From NCBI GenBank assembly GCA_028641055.1, contig CM054061.1, positions 53,734,081-53,798,080 on the forward strand: 64,000 nucleotides of DNA. The letters run 5' to 3'. The position numbers were made by a program, and so were the translations under genes. A model generated the notes under the pieces. That model was not told where the DNA came from, did no database searches, and worked only from the letters and a program-made list of their open reading frames with translations. Origin of the DNA: Alopecurus myosuroides. Its lineage: Eukaryota; Streptophyta; Magnoliopsida; Poales; Poaceae. This document shows, one piece after another, positions 45,516 through 56,632 of the stretch (within the stretch, counting starts at the first letter, position 1; the number at the start of each line of letters is the position of its first letter).

Positions 45516-45723
45516 ATTATAAAATATTATTATACAGCAATAGAAACATCGAAATGATGGGTAGTTTTTAAGTTTGATTCAGTACTACAAGCAAAACTGA
45601 ATAACAGTGTATAGATATGCAGGATTAGACCAAGAATTTGGTGACAAACAGAAAGCTCTTTGTAAAGGGCCCTTGTAAAGGAAATCATGAACTGACAAAC
45701 GATGTGTAGCTAGCTAATTAATA

Positions 45724-45846
45724 CTCCCTCCGTTCAACAATAGATGACTTTCACATATCTATATATGGATGTATCTAGACATTTTTAGTGTCTAGATACA
45801 TCCATATATAGATATGTGGAAGTCATCTATTGTTGAACAGAGGGAG
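45724..45846. mobile_element. Stowaway MITE, 123 bp
   Basis: CTCCCTCCGTTCAACAATAG and its inverted copy ending AGAGGGAG are flanked by TA (45722 and 45847). The whole element is a near-perfect palindrome with a short centre, typical of Stowaway. It lies upstream of the F-box pseudogene. Confidence 0.93.
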
Positions 45847-45848
45847 TA

Positions 45849-46401
45849 AGTTACAAGCAGGCTAAATTGCACATTGCACGCACTTGGGAAGGCACGAATT
45901 GATTGACAATGTTCAGATAAAAGACAGGGGTACGGTCATGAAGGATTGGAACGGAAGCAGGCAAACACAGCAAATCGAATATCTTGCTGTAAAGTGCAAC
46001 TAGTATTAGTCCGGGTTTGGCTGGATAAAAGACAAGCAAAAGGCAGATCGGTAGGGGAGAGACACCTGCGCAGTGCACGGGGAAGACGGCATTAGAGCAG
46101 CAGAAAAACCGGGTGAGAGAATCTACGGAGAAGCTGAAGCCAACCACCTACCACCGGCCTCACCTCTAGCCCCTGCAAGTGTTCCCCAATAGGAACGATT
46201 CTCTGCTCAGATCCAATTCATGGCTAGGGCAGGGGATTGTGTTCTCACCCTGAGCAGAACACCTAACAGCAGCAGCCGCGAGATTTCGGGCGAGCGGAGA
46301 AGAAGGATCCTCTCACGCCGGCGTCACGCAGGGGCGGAAAGCGAGGAGAAAGATGGGGAAAATGAAGCGCGTACAAGTGCAGTTTTTTTTTTCCATACGG
46401 G
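45849..46401 (-). other. Possible F-box promoter and leader
   Basis: A GC-rich, CpG-containing stretch (about 46060-46370) lies upstream of the F-box start on the minus strand and could be its original promoter and leader. No TATA box or donor site could be chosen with confidence. Small frames here are on both strands and unrecognised. Confidence 0.35.
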
Positions 46402-47070
46402 TAGAGCTGGCCAAACGGGCTGGGCTTTTTTCCGTCCGAAGCACGACATTTTTAGCCCGGCACGGGCACGCCACGTCACGATTTAAATGGGCCACGGCAC
46501 GACACGAGCACGGTAGTGTCCGGGCCGTTCCTCCATTTGAAGCACGTGGACCGGCACGACACGATGTAAACATGCCGGCATGCGGCCCGGCACGACACAA
46601 CATGACAGAATTAAATTAGTGGGTGGGCATCCTTTTTATAGGGAAAAATGCAATTTTTTGAACTAAATTAGCCTCTAATGATTAAATATGGCTAAATAGC
46701 TTTAAATTGACACAAATCCCACTTAAAATGGGCTAATTGTACCCCTAATTAGCCTCTAACGGATAAAATGACTCTAAATTTCGAAAATCTGCTCCTCCGC
46801 GCCCCCCACTCCTTCCAGCCCACCAAAATTCAAAAGTTTGTCTTCCCGCCGGGCCAAACGTGTCCATGCCGTTATTGGGCCAAACGTGCCAAATGTGGCC
46901 CGTCGGGCCACAGTCAGGCCATAGTGTCGTCCCCAGAAGCAAATGTTGTCCCATGGGCCGGCCTGGCACGACATGGATAAGCCGGGTCGTATACGGGCCT
47001 TGCCGTATACGGGCCAGACTTCTTTCGGCATGACTCGGGTCGTGCCGGGCCGCCCGTTTGGCCAGGTATA
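46402..47070. mobile_element. hAT-like non-autonomous element
   Basis: The ends TAGAGCTGGCCAAACGGGC (46402) and GCCCGTTTGGCCAGGTATA (47070) are inverted copies. Subterminal sequence is full of GGCACGAC and GGCCCG words in both orientations, a pattern common to grass hAT MITEs. Flanks CATACGGG and CCCATAGG resemble each other but are not an exact 8-base duplication. There is no coding capacity. Confidence 0.65.
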
Positions 47071-47079
47071 CCCATAGGG

Positions 47080-48360
47080 TAGCCGGGTTCCATTACCGAA
47101 ATAACAGAACAAGGTAGTCTTATCTACAAAACACACGGCCACACAGGAAAGAAAAGAATAGAAAACGGGAAGGTAAACTAAACCAGTTTGCTAAGTTTAG
47201 AAGTTTTTACTGGACCACGAGGGGCTCCACCAGACGATGAACATCGAAATATCACTAGGGGTTTTAACACACACTCCTCAGAACCAGCGAAGTAACGGTT
47301 CTTGCAGTTGCTCAGATAGAGATCTCCTCATCCTCATCCATGACTTGGTTCACAGTGGTTCTGCTTGAAGATCTTGAATTGGAAGCTTCGTACGCCCTGA
47401 TTGCCACCTCCTGAATTCGATCAGCACATTTAGCAAGCACTGTCTTGTCAGCCTCAGACTGCAGACCTTCCCAATAACGAAGAAAAACACTCATATAGCA
47501 CACCATCTCCACAGGAGATGATATCAGTTTGCCTTCAAAACAAGCAAGCTTACGTAGTTTCCATATTGCCCAGCACAAAGCAGCAATACCAACCACATGT
47601 AAATTTTTGTAGCCAGGGAAATATTTCACAATCCACCAAACATAGTGAGTAAAACCAATGGGTCTAGCATTTGCCCCAATAGCAGTGCAAACAAATCTCC
47701 ACACAAAGCCAGCAGCAGGGCATTCAAAGAATAAATGTAAAATAGACTCATTATTGTGACAAAACCTGTAAATAGGACTCCTTGTCCATTTTCTCTTTAA
47801 CATATTGTCTTTCGTGGCAATGGCGCTGTGATATACCAACCACAACCAGACCTCGACTTTTAGAGAAATTTTTTCTTTCTAAAGATGCCTAAAAGACCTA
47901 TCAGGGCCAAATGAGGACTACTTATTGTATAATGATTTGGCAGAGAACATCCCATTTTTGTTGAACTTCCAATGGGATGTCCTTTCCAACCCCCAAAGCG
48001 AAAGTGCTAAGAGCACTTCTAAGATCATTGATTTGACATTGCAATTCTGGAGTAAGCCATCTTCTAAAGGAGAAGGCCCAACCAGACCCATGCATCTCTT
48101 TCACAGTTTTTCCCTGATGATTACCTATCTCAAACAAAAGGGGAAAACCTCACAGAGGGGAAGTCCCCTAACCAAGCATCATACAAAAAAACTGGTCTCA
48201 TTACCACCAACCACACACATCTCCTACCAAGTAGATATCATTTCGTAACCTTCAGCAGATCTTTCCACACAGGGGAATCATTTTGTTTGGATTTAATAAA
48301 CCAAATACCCTTCTCAATTTTGTATTTATTTCTCACCAATTTTGTACGGGTGCAGCTAAA
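47080..48360 (-). pseudogene. LINE fragment, 3' end of ORF2 and 3'UTR
   Basis: The minus strand carries, in order, WLGDFP and EVFPLLFEIGNHQGKTVKEM, then HGSGWAFSFRRWLTPELQCQ (48137-47922). After a frame change comes the zf-RVT tail starting MWLVYHSAIATKDNMLKRKW (47845) with CRFCHNNESILHLFFECP-like Cys and His spacing, ending DEDEEISI at 47312. A 3'UTR of about 230 bases runs to about 47080. It is 5' truncated at about 48360, as is usual for LINEs, and has at least one frameshift. It is distinct from the LINE at 40.8-41.8 kb. Confidence 0.85.
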
Positions 48361-48939
48361 TGAGCGATTCTAATTAGTAGGAATAATTTACACTTGTCGT
48401 GGATGTATGCGTTGCTTAATACATACTATCTCCATCTATTCATTCAACATTTCTATTCGCAGCCATGGAGTGTATTTAAAATACGTTTTCGCAACGTACC
48501 AACCACTATACCATCTAAGGATATCAGGTAGTATGAAACGATCTTACAAAGTACAGTAGATCCTGCGTCAACCAGTGCGTCAACGATATCAGGTTTTTCG
48601 CTCTTGTTGTCTTCACAAAAGTTTCACATTTTAAAGAGCTGAAGGCGGCGGTGCCTAGTACGCTGGCGGGGACAGTCAGCGATGACCGTACCACTGGTCA
48701 TTAAGGCTCTCTGCAAATTATTTTTAATTCTTTTTTCCAAGGATTGCTTTATTTGCTCCAATTGTTATCAATATGCTTTATTTTCTTCCTTATTTATATA
48801 AATCATGAAATCTCAACCAAGAATTGGAACATCCCCAAACATTTCAGTTTTTCGGTTAATGTGAGAGAAAAAGGTAAATAAAATCAACCAAAACTTGGGA
48901 AAATGGAAAGAGAAAGTTATGCATAAAATGGTGCCATCA
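48361..48939 (-). repeat. Probable Athila-like LTR remnant
   Basis: At 48939 the minus strand reads TGATGGCACCATTTTATGC after a GCTTGGGGAGT purine tract, the layout of a 3' LTR start in Athila-type elements. The left extent is unclear; 48361-48700 shows nothing else identifiable. Confidence 0.4.
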
Positions 48940-50497
48940 ACTCCCCAAGCTTAAACGTTGCTCGTCCAGAGTAACTTACCAAGGAAAACAAATCAGGGAG
49001 ATTAATCAAATAAGATACTTTCCTAGTTAATGTAGACATGTCATTTCCCTTCTCCATATTTCCTGCAACCTTAAATAAGATGATAAAAATTTTGCTGCCT
49101 ATCCGCACGATAGATTACCAGCAAAAGAATATTTTTCACAATTATAGTTTCAAAATTTCAGCTAGGCCTAGAAGTGTTGTCAAAAGCTCCTCTCTTATGT
49201 GAGAGTGAAACATTGCTTGGTTCAAATGATTCTCTTCTTAAATAACCAAGGCAAAGCATACAGCTCAATTTTCTCCTCCACTTTGTAAACTTTAACAATA
49301 AAATTGTTGTGCTTTTTAACTGATTCAAAGAGTAAACAAGTGAACTATGCTTGGTGTTATCACAATCGAGATATTTAGAAAAATTATATTGCATGATGCA
49401 ATGGTGGAGAACTACAATTATCTTGCCACTCGTAACCGAGATGTGAGAATCAGAAGATTGAGGTAGATAATTATAACGTTTCCCTTACAAGAACCTCTCT
49501 ACTCATAACCGATATCTAGGATTTCCCCTAGGTAGATTATTCATTTGCAGAGGAGTAGTCAAGCCTCGGCACTCATGGTGCATTTCTCGTTGGTCAGCGG
49601 AGTGGTGGTCTTAAGAAAAATTAAATTGAGTGCCCAAGGGATCTCAAGGGATCATTCGTTGAAGTTTCCTTTTATATTTTAACACCAAGCAGTACACAAG
49701 TGCTTAGTGCCAATTAAACAAATACAATTCAATCTTATAATATAATAGTGTGGAGCATAAATGAAATCCATACTTCAACAATTATTAGCAATATTGCTTC
49801 CTTTCTTTCTCAGCTCGCACATTTGTTTGCAAAAGATACTCCTTGTATTTTTCAAACTTCAAACAATGCATTATTGATCAGGCAAAGCATAGTGAGACTA
49901 GCATTGAGATAAAAAATCTTAGGATAATAATCTAGACTCGCAGCGAGCTCTAAGTGCAACCAAACAAATAATTCTATCATTTTAATTAAGCTTTGCTCGA
50001 AGTAGGAAGATGAGAATGACATACCTTCTCACGCTAGTTTGGTGTCTTGCTCGGTCCCTCTTCTTATTTCTTCTCCTTGATACCCTAACCGAGCTGAAAA
50101 ATTCAAACTAAAACAAAAGAAAAAAAAAAGTAAAAAAGAAAGAACTCCATAAAATAAACTATTCTATTTTTTTGTGTGTTTTCAATAATAATGCATTGCT
50201 GAAAATAAACACGCTAAAACAAAAACAAGAAGCAAAAACAAAAGGAAATCAAAACTAAATGGTTTTTGACCTAGCTGGGTCTACTCGTAGCCGTCATCGT
50301 CGTCGTTGCGTGGGGCATAAGGTGTACAATCCCTCATGAGGGTGTTCATGCTCGTGTTGAGGTAGGTGAAGTTGGTGCTCACACCCTGGAGTGCTTGCTC
50401 AACTCCACCCACTCGTCCCATGAGATCTTCGAAATCCTCACGGCGAACGAAATTTTCGGTTCCTTGTGGTGGTGGTGATGGTGCTTGGTAGCCCTAG
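48940..50497 (-). mobile_element. Athila-like internal remnant, minus strand
   Basis: Between the purine tract and the nested solo LTR lies mostly non-coding AT-rich DNA. Near its right end (50490-50283) a minus-strand frame reads SPPPQGTENFVRREDFEDLM onward, ends in an Asp-rich tail and looks like the end of a gag-like protein. The rest of that frame continues on the far side of the solo LTR after 54069. No RT or integrase is present, so the element is a deletion derivative. Confidence 0.45.
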
Positions 50498-53400
50498 TGT
50501 CGCGACCCCGGACCCAGAGGTATACATACTGTTATGCGCTCCTAGTCATGGACCCACAAGGGCTTCGGGGTTACCAGACCCGGCCGCAACAAACAACGAC
50601 AGGTAGACCGGATTCATCGGCACGCAGGCCAGATAACATCGGTACTACTACTCCTTGTGTCCATGCTAGTCATAATCAACTATGCATACAAAGCGTCCAC
50701 GAGTCGTATGAAACTGAAGGAACGAGACCAAAACTATACAGAGATGCTATGTGTCGAGGAAGTGCAACAACAATCAAGGGTTTCTGGGGTTACCAAGCCC
50801 AGGCCGAGTAAACATTGGCAGGCATGCTCAGAAATGGATCGTCGGCTCCATAACCCCTCGACTGCGACAATTACGTAGGCATAGCCAAAACAGTATAACT
50901 ATGAGCTCGAAACCAACGACCGATCAAAACAGCACTCTAGACATGAAATTGTATAAAGAAAATATTACTAGAGTATAGCTTACAAATAGAGATCACATGA
51001 CCCAACATTACATCGGAAGGCAAATTATGTTGCTAGTCAACAAGATACCAAAAAGGCCTAAGAGGCTGCAACATATGGCGACGTCCCAGCCCATAGATTC
51101 TAGACTGATACCTGGGAACCCCAAACTACTCGTCGATGTCCATGTTGGAATCACCACTGGAGTGAGAACTTCACCTATACTAAAATTTAAGCAAACCTGA
51201 GTACGGGAGGTACTCAACAAGACTTAGTTAAGCTATTATATATCTGCTACTTTCATAAAGGGGTTTATTAAGGTTAATTTGCGTAAAGCAATATTTATTT
51301 CTCCAAATCGAGGAAGAATAGCATGTCTCATGGAGTATTTTCAAAACAGATGAGAAAGCTACTCAACTGCTGAAATCATCACCTTTTCATTCCACCAAAA
51401 ACATTTCCCAACATCTCACGCTACAAGGATCACCCCTCTCGGCACACCCTTCATTCATTGTCAACAATTTTTAGTCATTCCGTTCAAGTTATCTATGATC
51501 ACAGAATCCGTTGCCAAGTCGTCTGTAACCGTGGACACGGCTTCTCGAGGAGATTTATCCATGCAGGGGTACACTTTACCCACACGTACCATCCGAATCT
51601 TAATGCCATGTGTACGCTCTTCCTAGGAGCGGCAGAGCATGGCTGGCAAGACCTTTACCTTGCTCGACCATATCCATGAGTCAACCCAAACAGGGCCACC
51701 CCATTAATAGGGAGTTGGCCACCTCCTGACGACACCTGTTCTGTGAGTCGGGATCAAGATCCGTGTATATCCATCATTTGTCCCGGTCACGCCCTAAGTT
51801 TTCTATAAATCGTTTTCTGACTCACACGCAGATGGAAAGCTCAAACTACGTGGCTCATGGACGTGGCCAAACAAGTTAGTTGGTCGAGGGCGGTCTATTA
51901 GGCCCTGCGTGTGGTTGCACGCTCAATCTTGTCTTCGAAGGCGAGAACTCTCTCCTAGGGGCATGAACGAGACAAAACACCACAACCCTTTGTGGCCTCA
52001 CATGCATACCGTTATTAGTCAAGTTATCAAAGATAATCCAATTCACAACAACCTGACATAGTAGATTCACGCATTGACCAGATTCATCAACCGAATGGAT
52101 CAAGTCACAACTAGGCATGGCTAAACAAGACTAACAGGCTTTAACGAAGCGCGCACAAACAAAACCTATAGTTGCTAGGAGCAGGGGATCAGGATATTTA
52201 GGCGATGCAACGAGTATAGGAGAACTCTCTCTATTGACACAAGATACATTAGAATCGAATGAAATGTACGAGAATAAAAAATCGTTGGAAAACATATATG
52301 AGCAGATAAGAGGTTATGCTTGCCTTTCTTAAAAGAAAACCAATAGATATATCTTGTGAGATAAGTTTTTGACTTGTCGGTTAAGATCAAGTATTCGTTA
52401 ATGTCTTTGTCGATCTTCTCTTCGGAGTCGCGTTCTACCGATAAGAAGAAAATACAAAAAAGGGAACAATCAACACATGGTATAATGCAATGCACAATAT
52501 GTATGCATTAGCAAGTTAGTGCACTTAAGTAGAGCCCTAAACATGTTCAACGGGTTGCTAGGGTTCGCATGGCAGCTATGCATTTTTCTTAAAATTAGCC
52601 CCGAGATGGATCTCGAAGGGCACTTCGGGCAATTGTAAAAGTGTGTCGAATCTAAAGTGCTCAGATGGATTTGGAAACATCATAAATGGATTGAATTTAG
52701 CTTTCTGAGCATTTTTATATATAACTTGCATTATTTTGAATTTATTGAATAAATTGTCATTTTCTCCATTTTTAAATGATTTAAATCAAATTAAAATAAT
52801 GCTCAAATTTAAAGTTTGTCAAATATATTTTAAAATGACATATTCATTTAGTTCATATTTTTCTAAATATTTCTATATTTGTTTTCATAATTTATGATAA
52901 ACAGAATTAAAGATATTGATTTTACAAATATTAATCATTTCCCTGGAATTCTAATAATAGGGGGCCCACCTGTCAGGCTGTTTTCTTTTATTTATTTTTT
53001 TTGGAAAATATTAAAATCCCGACAAGAGGGCCCCATGGTGACATCATGCTGACGTCACTGTGACGCCAGGAATGGCCGGATTGCTACCTCCGGCGAGCAA
53101 TCGATCGACTGAGGCCAAATTGTCCCACGTGGCTTTGTGGGCCCGACAGAGTGGTTCACCGTGAACCACTTAGGGGAGGCGTCACTAAGAGTAGGTCGCC
53201 GGAGCGAGCTCAACGGCGAGCAACCGCGGCGGCGGTGCAGAGGCTCGATGCTGGCGACACTACAGAAAGGGATGGGGCGAAAGAAAAGGCTCGGGAGGAC
53301 CCTTGGCTCACCAGGCGCACATAGGAGGGCTCGAGGATGCCGGAGGAGGCTCGAAGACGGAGGAATTGACTCGGCGCGTTTCGGCCGGAGGGGTGGAAGA

Positions 53401-54063
53401 TGGCCGCAATTCCGGCAGGTGCGTCCTTCCCAGCTTGTGTCCGTGCTTGAGGAGGACGACGATGCTGATGGGCTTCTCGGCGGAGCTCGCGGATGATCGG
53501 GGCGGCGCCGCCATGCGTCGGAAGCACAGCTAGGGTTTGGGTCGCGGAGGGTATACAAAGAGAGGAGGAAGGCGAGAGCGAGCGAGTGAGGCAGGAGAGA
53601 TTCACATGACATCCTCTCCTCGCTCTTATCCATGTTGTGAAGGGAAGCAGGAGCTGGCAATGGTGACGGCGGCGCGGCCACGCAGCTGCCTTCTTTCCTT
53701 CTGGCCGGAAAAGGAAGAAACAAAAGGGATTTTTTTCCCATAACCCCTTGTGTTTTCCGGAAACCACAAAACAGACCTTCTCATTTTAAGAACAGAACAT
53801 GAAACAGGGTTTTCAGGGCCATTTTAAAAACAAAAATTGGCAAAAATAAGTTTTGCAAACCTCACAAGATTTGCAACCTCACCATACTTTGGTTTTTTAA
53901 TTTTGGAAAACGTTTTAGAACAACTTTGTGAGTTGCCAATTTAAGTGATTTTTATCCATTTTATTGGTTATATTCGAGTGCAAATTTTTAACCAAAGTTT
54001 TCATGCATGTATGAGATGAACACAACACCACAAACCTTTTAGGAGCAAAAGTGGGATGTTACA
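50498..54063 (-). mobile_element. Solo LTR, 3.57 kb, third gypsy family
   Basis: The plus strand begins TGTCGCGACC and ends GGGATGTTACA, with CCTAG on both sides (50493-50497 and 54064-54068). In its own sense it starts TGTAACATCCC, as RLG-A and RLG-B do. Blocks near 50989-51010 and 51525-51575 resemble RLG-B LTR sequence, but the rest is diverged. A GC-rich part (about 53050-53700) gives overlapping long frames on both strands (for example 53741-53055 minus), which I regard as shadows of leader DNA. Confidence 0.88.
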
Positions 54064-54330
54064 CCTAGTCACCCAATTCTTCCTCCTGTGCCCGTAACCC
54101 ATGTGCTGCTGCGGTTTGGTCCATGCCGCCTCCTCCTCTTCTAGATCTTGGGGCTCAAGCCCCGTATGTTGGCGGGCAATCTGAAACGCGCGGTCCAGCA
54201 ACAATGCCTATCTCTGCAAAGCAGAACCATGTGGAAATGGCAGGGGGACGTGCACTTCATCCACCTTTAAGGTGGTGAAACGCTAGGGGAAGCTATGCCC
54301 ACAGTGGTTGTCACGGTCAACTCTCATAAA
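54064..54330 (-). pseudogene. Gag-like remnant, continuation
   Basis: The minus strand reads LLDRAFQIARQHTGLEPQDL, then EEEEAAWTKPQQH and GYGHRRKNWVTR, running up to the CCTAG site of the solo LTR. With the solo LTR removed it meets the His/Pro-rich frame at 50490, but in a shifted frame. The product is an unidentified retroelement gag-like protein. Confidence 0.45.
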
Positions 54331-54479
54331 ACCAAAATATAACAAATAATTTAAATAAACTCTATTAGGCCCCTGACATGACTTTCATTTAGAAAGTTTA
54401 GAGTCTTAGATGTAGCAATTTCAGTGATAAGACTGCCACAACAAATTGTGCTAGTTGAATGACTCTGCTGGCGGTGAAA
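54331..54479. other. Short unassigned spacer
   Basis: AT-rich sequence with no frame or repeat end that I can identify. Confidence 0.4.
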
Positions 54480-54791
54480 GTGCATGATGAGGAGTGTACA
54501 CTTAGGGTCTATGTTCACTTATTAGGGTCTATGTTCATCACATCATTCTTCCAATGACATGACTCCGTTATTAATAACATCCAATGTTCACGATCAGGAA
54601 ACCTTGATCATCTGTTAATCAACGAGCTAGTTAAACGAGATGCATTACTAGGAACTCTTGTTTGTTTATTAGACACACCTGTATCAACGCTTCTGGTAAA
54701 TACAATTCTAGCATGAGAAATAAACGTTTATCATAAACAAGGAATAAGATAATAATCACTTTATTATTGCCTCTCGGGTATATTCCCTTCA
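54480..54791 (-). repeat. WIS/Angela-like copia LTR fragment
   Basis: On the minus strand from 54791 the sequence begins TGAAGGGAATATACCCGAGA, then GGCAATAATAAAG, and includes TGACATGACTCC-type words in the order seen in WIS, BARE-1 and Angela LTRs. It is cut off at about 54480, where GGGTCTATGTTCA is repeated twice. Confidence 0.7.
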
Positions 54792-54948
54792 GTTTCCATC
54801 TTCTTAAGGTTATCCATGGTAGCCGTAACCCGGGGCACGGTGGTTTCCTCATCGATGACCATACTTTCTCTTAGGCATCTAAGCCCGAATTAAGATCTGG
54901 GGCTCTAATACCAATTGACAGGATCAAATGGGCACCTAGAAGGGGGGT
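54792..54948 (-). other. Residual interior with PBS-like site
   Basis: GGGGCTCTAATACCAATTG (about 54899-54917) is a PBS-like sequence on the minus strand (TGGTATTAGAGC, one change from the usual). Only about 110 bases separate it from the LTR piece, so most of an element has been lost. The purine run at about 54938-54947 adjoins the next LTR. Confidence 0.4.
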
Positions 54949-55246
54949 TGATACGTCCATTTTGCATCACTATTTTATATCATAATTTTCTGTTATTCAT
55001 CGATATATTTTATGTTATGATGCATCTCTTATGTTATTTTATCTTATTTTGCATGTTTCATAATTTTTAAAGAATAAACTCCGGGACCAGAAATCTGATG
55101 GAAAAAACACCGTCGAGATACCATATTTCAGAAGATCAGAAGAAGAAGGGGGCCATCCGGGGTGTCTTAGAAGTCCAGAGGAGGAGTCCATCCAGAAGGA
55201 GAGCCAGAGGGGGGGGCACCAGGGGCCCACACCATGGGGTGGCACG
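54949..55246 (+). repeat. Athila-like LTR, left part
   Basis: TGATACGTCCATTTTGCATC is the opening of a widespread Triticeae Athila-type LTR. Purine-rich GAAGGGGGGT directly precedes it, so it may be a 3' LTR, or an insertion into another repeat. It is interrupted at 55247 by the copia element and resumes at 63187. Confidence 0.65.
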
Positions 55247-56597
55247 TGTTGGAACGCATAGATATAAACAAAACTTTTTCTACACGGTACTTCCAAGATC
55301 TAGCCGAGGTAGAAGGCCACAAGGATTACCAGTTGATTATCGATGAAGCCCCCCCTCTTCCAAGGGTCGCACGTGTGCGGATTATCGATGAAGCACGTCG
55401 ATGCAGTGTAGTCCCATGATCCGATCTAGCCGATCCAATCCCGCGATCGTCGAAGTGCTGAACGTACAACACCTCTGCCGGTATCCACACGTACGAGGAG
55501 GAGCTCCGACGGCGGACTGCTAGGTCCGGTGCGGCGGCTGGACTGAGTGGGGCTAGGGTTCCCAATGCATTGGAGTGGAATAACGTGGCCCGTGGGCAAC
55601 CCGTGCCCCTCTTTATATAGAGAGTGGGAGTGGGACTCACAACGCTTGTGGCCCATTCCCTCTGCGAGTCCAACTCATTAATCCAGTCCATTTCCGGTTT
55701 AGGTCTAACCCGGCCAATATATTTGCTCCCGCTCTTAAGTGTGCGACCCTTCAGCCTCATGGAGACTTGGACACGATTGGAGTACGACTCCCAATTGATC
55801 AATCGGTAGCGGCTCCTAGCAGAACGTGCCGACTCCCAAGTGCAATAGAGTCATGACGACATACCTTTCAATGTGACTTTCATCTGAGTCCCTTTGCCTC
55901 ACGATATACCTTGTCAAACTATACGCGAATTATTGTCATCCCTTAAATAGCTCAACTTTCTTCTCGGTCCGTGATATATGATTCATCTCACTAACTCTTA
56001 GTCAACAGACTCAGTTAACACTTAACCGAGTCACGCATGGCCATGCTTCCGGAATCATATCACTCGAGAGGGCCCAGAGAATATCTCTCCAGTCGGAGGG
56101 GCAAAATCCCATCTTGATTATCCACATCACGCAGCTTGCTTGTCATTCGACCCGAACTCTGCCTTTATTACTGCCTTGTCACGGAACAACGTTTTACAGA
56201 ACCTAAGTCGGTGATTCACAACTCGTATTGTGCGGTAACCTCAGGTCTAAGGATTACATTGATTGAGACATGCAAATGACGACTTGCTCGTTGCATCTCA
56301 ATATGGGTCAATCCGACTTGCTAAACTCTTTAGCCGAGTCTGTGAACGTTGGAATGGCATCGCCATTCCCATGACAAGTGGAACCGAGTCATCAGCCAAC
56401 ACTCACATTAGTCTAGGGTGTGTGTCCAGCACAACCTTAATGACCAAGGACAATTTAGCATGAACAACATGAATACATAGTTCCACAATCGAATCACATA
56501 TTCAATGACATATATCAGATGTTCAAAACAAGGACAACTTTATGAATACATTTGGAATTGCATCATACATGATTGCCTCTAGGGCATATTCCCAACA
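55247..56597 (-). repeat. Copia 3' LTR
   Basis: Begins TGTTGGAACGC and ends ATTCCCAACA on the plus strand, 1351 bases. Frames within it recur at the other LTR and have no recognised domain. Confidence 0.88.
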
Positions 56598-56610
56598 GTC
56601 TCCCACTTGC
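56598..56610 (-). other. Copia polypurine tract
   Basis: On the minus strand GCAAGTGGGAGAC lies directly before the LTR start TGTTGGG. Confidence 0.8.
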
Positions 56611-56632
56611 AGTAGAGTCAATCATCTCGACA

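Noticed and set aside
53055..53741. 228-codon minus-strand frame in the third solo LTR
   Set aside because: It lies in GC-rich LTR leader DNA with equally long frames on the other strand and no recognisable motif, inside a solo LTR bounded by target duplications.
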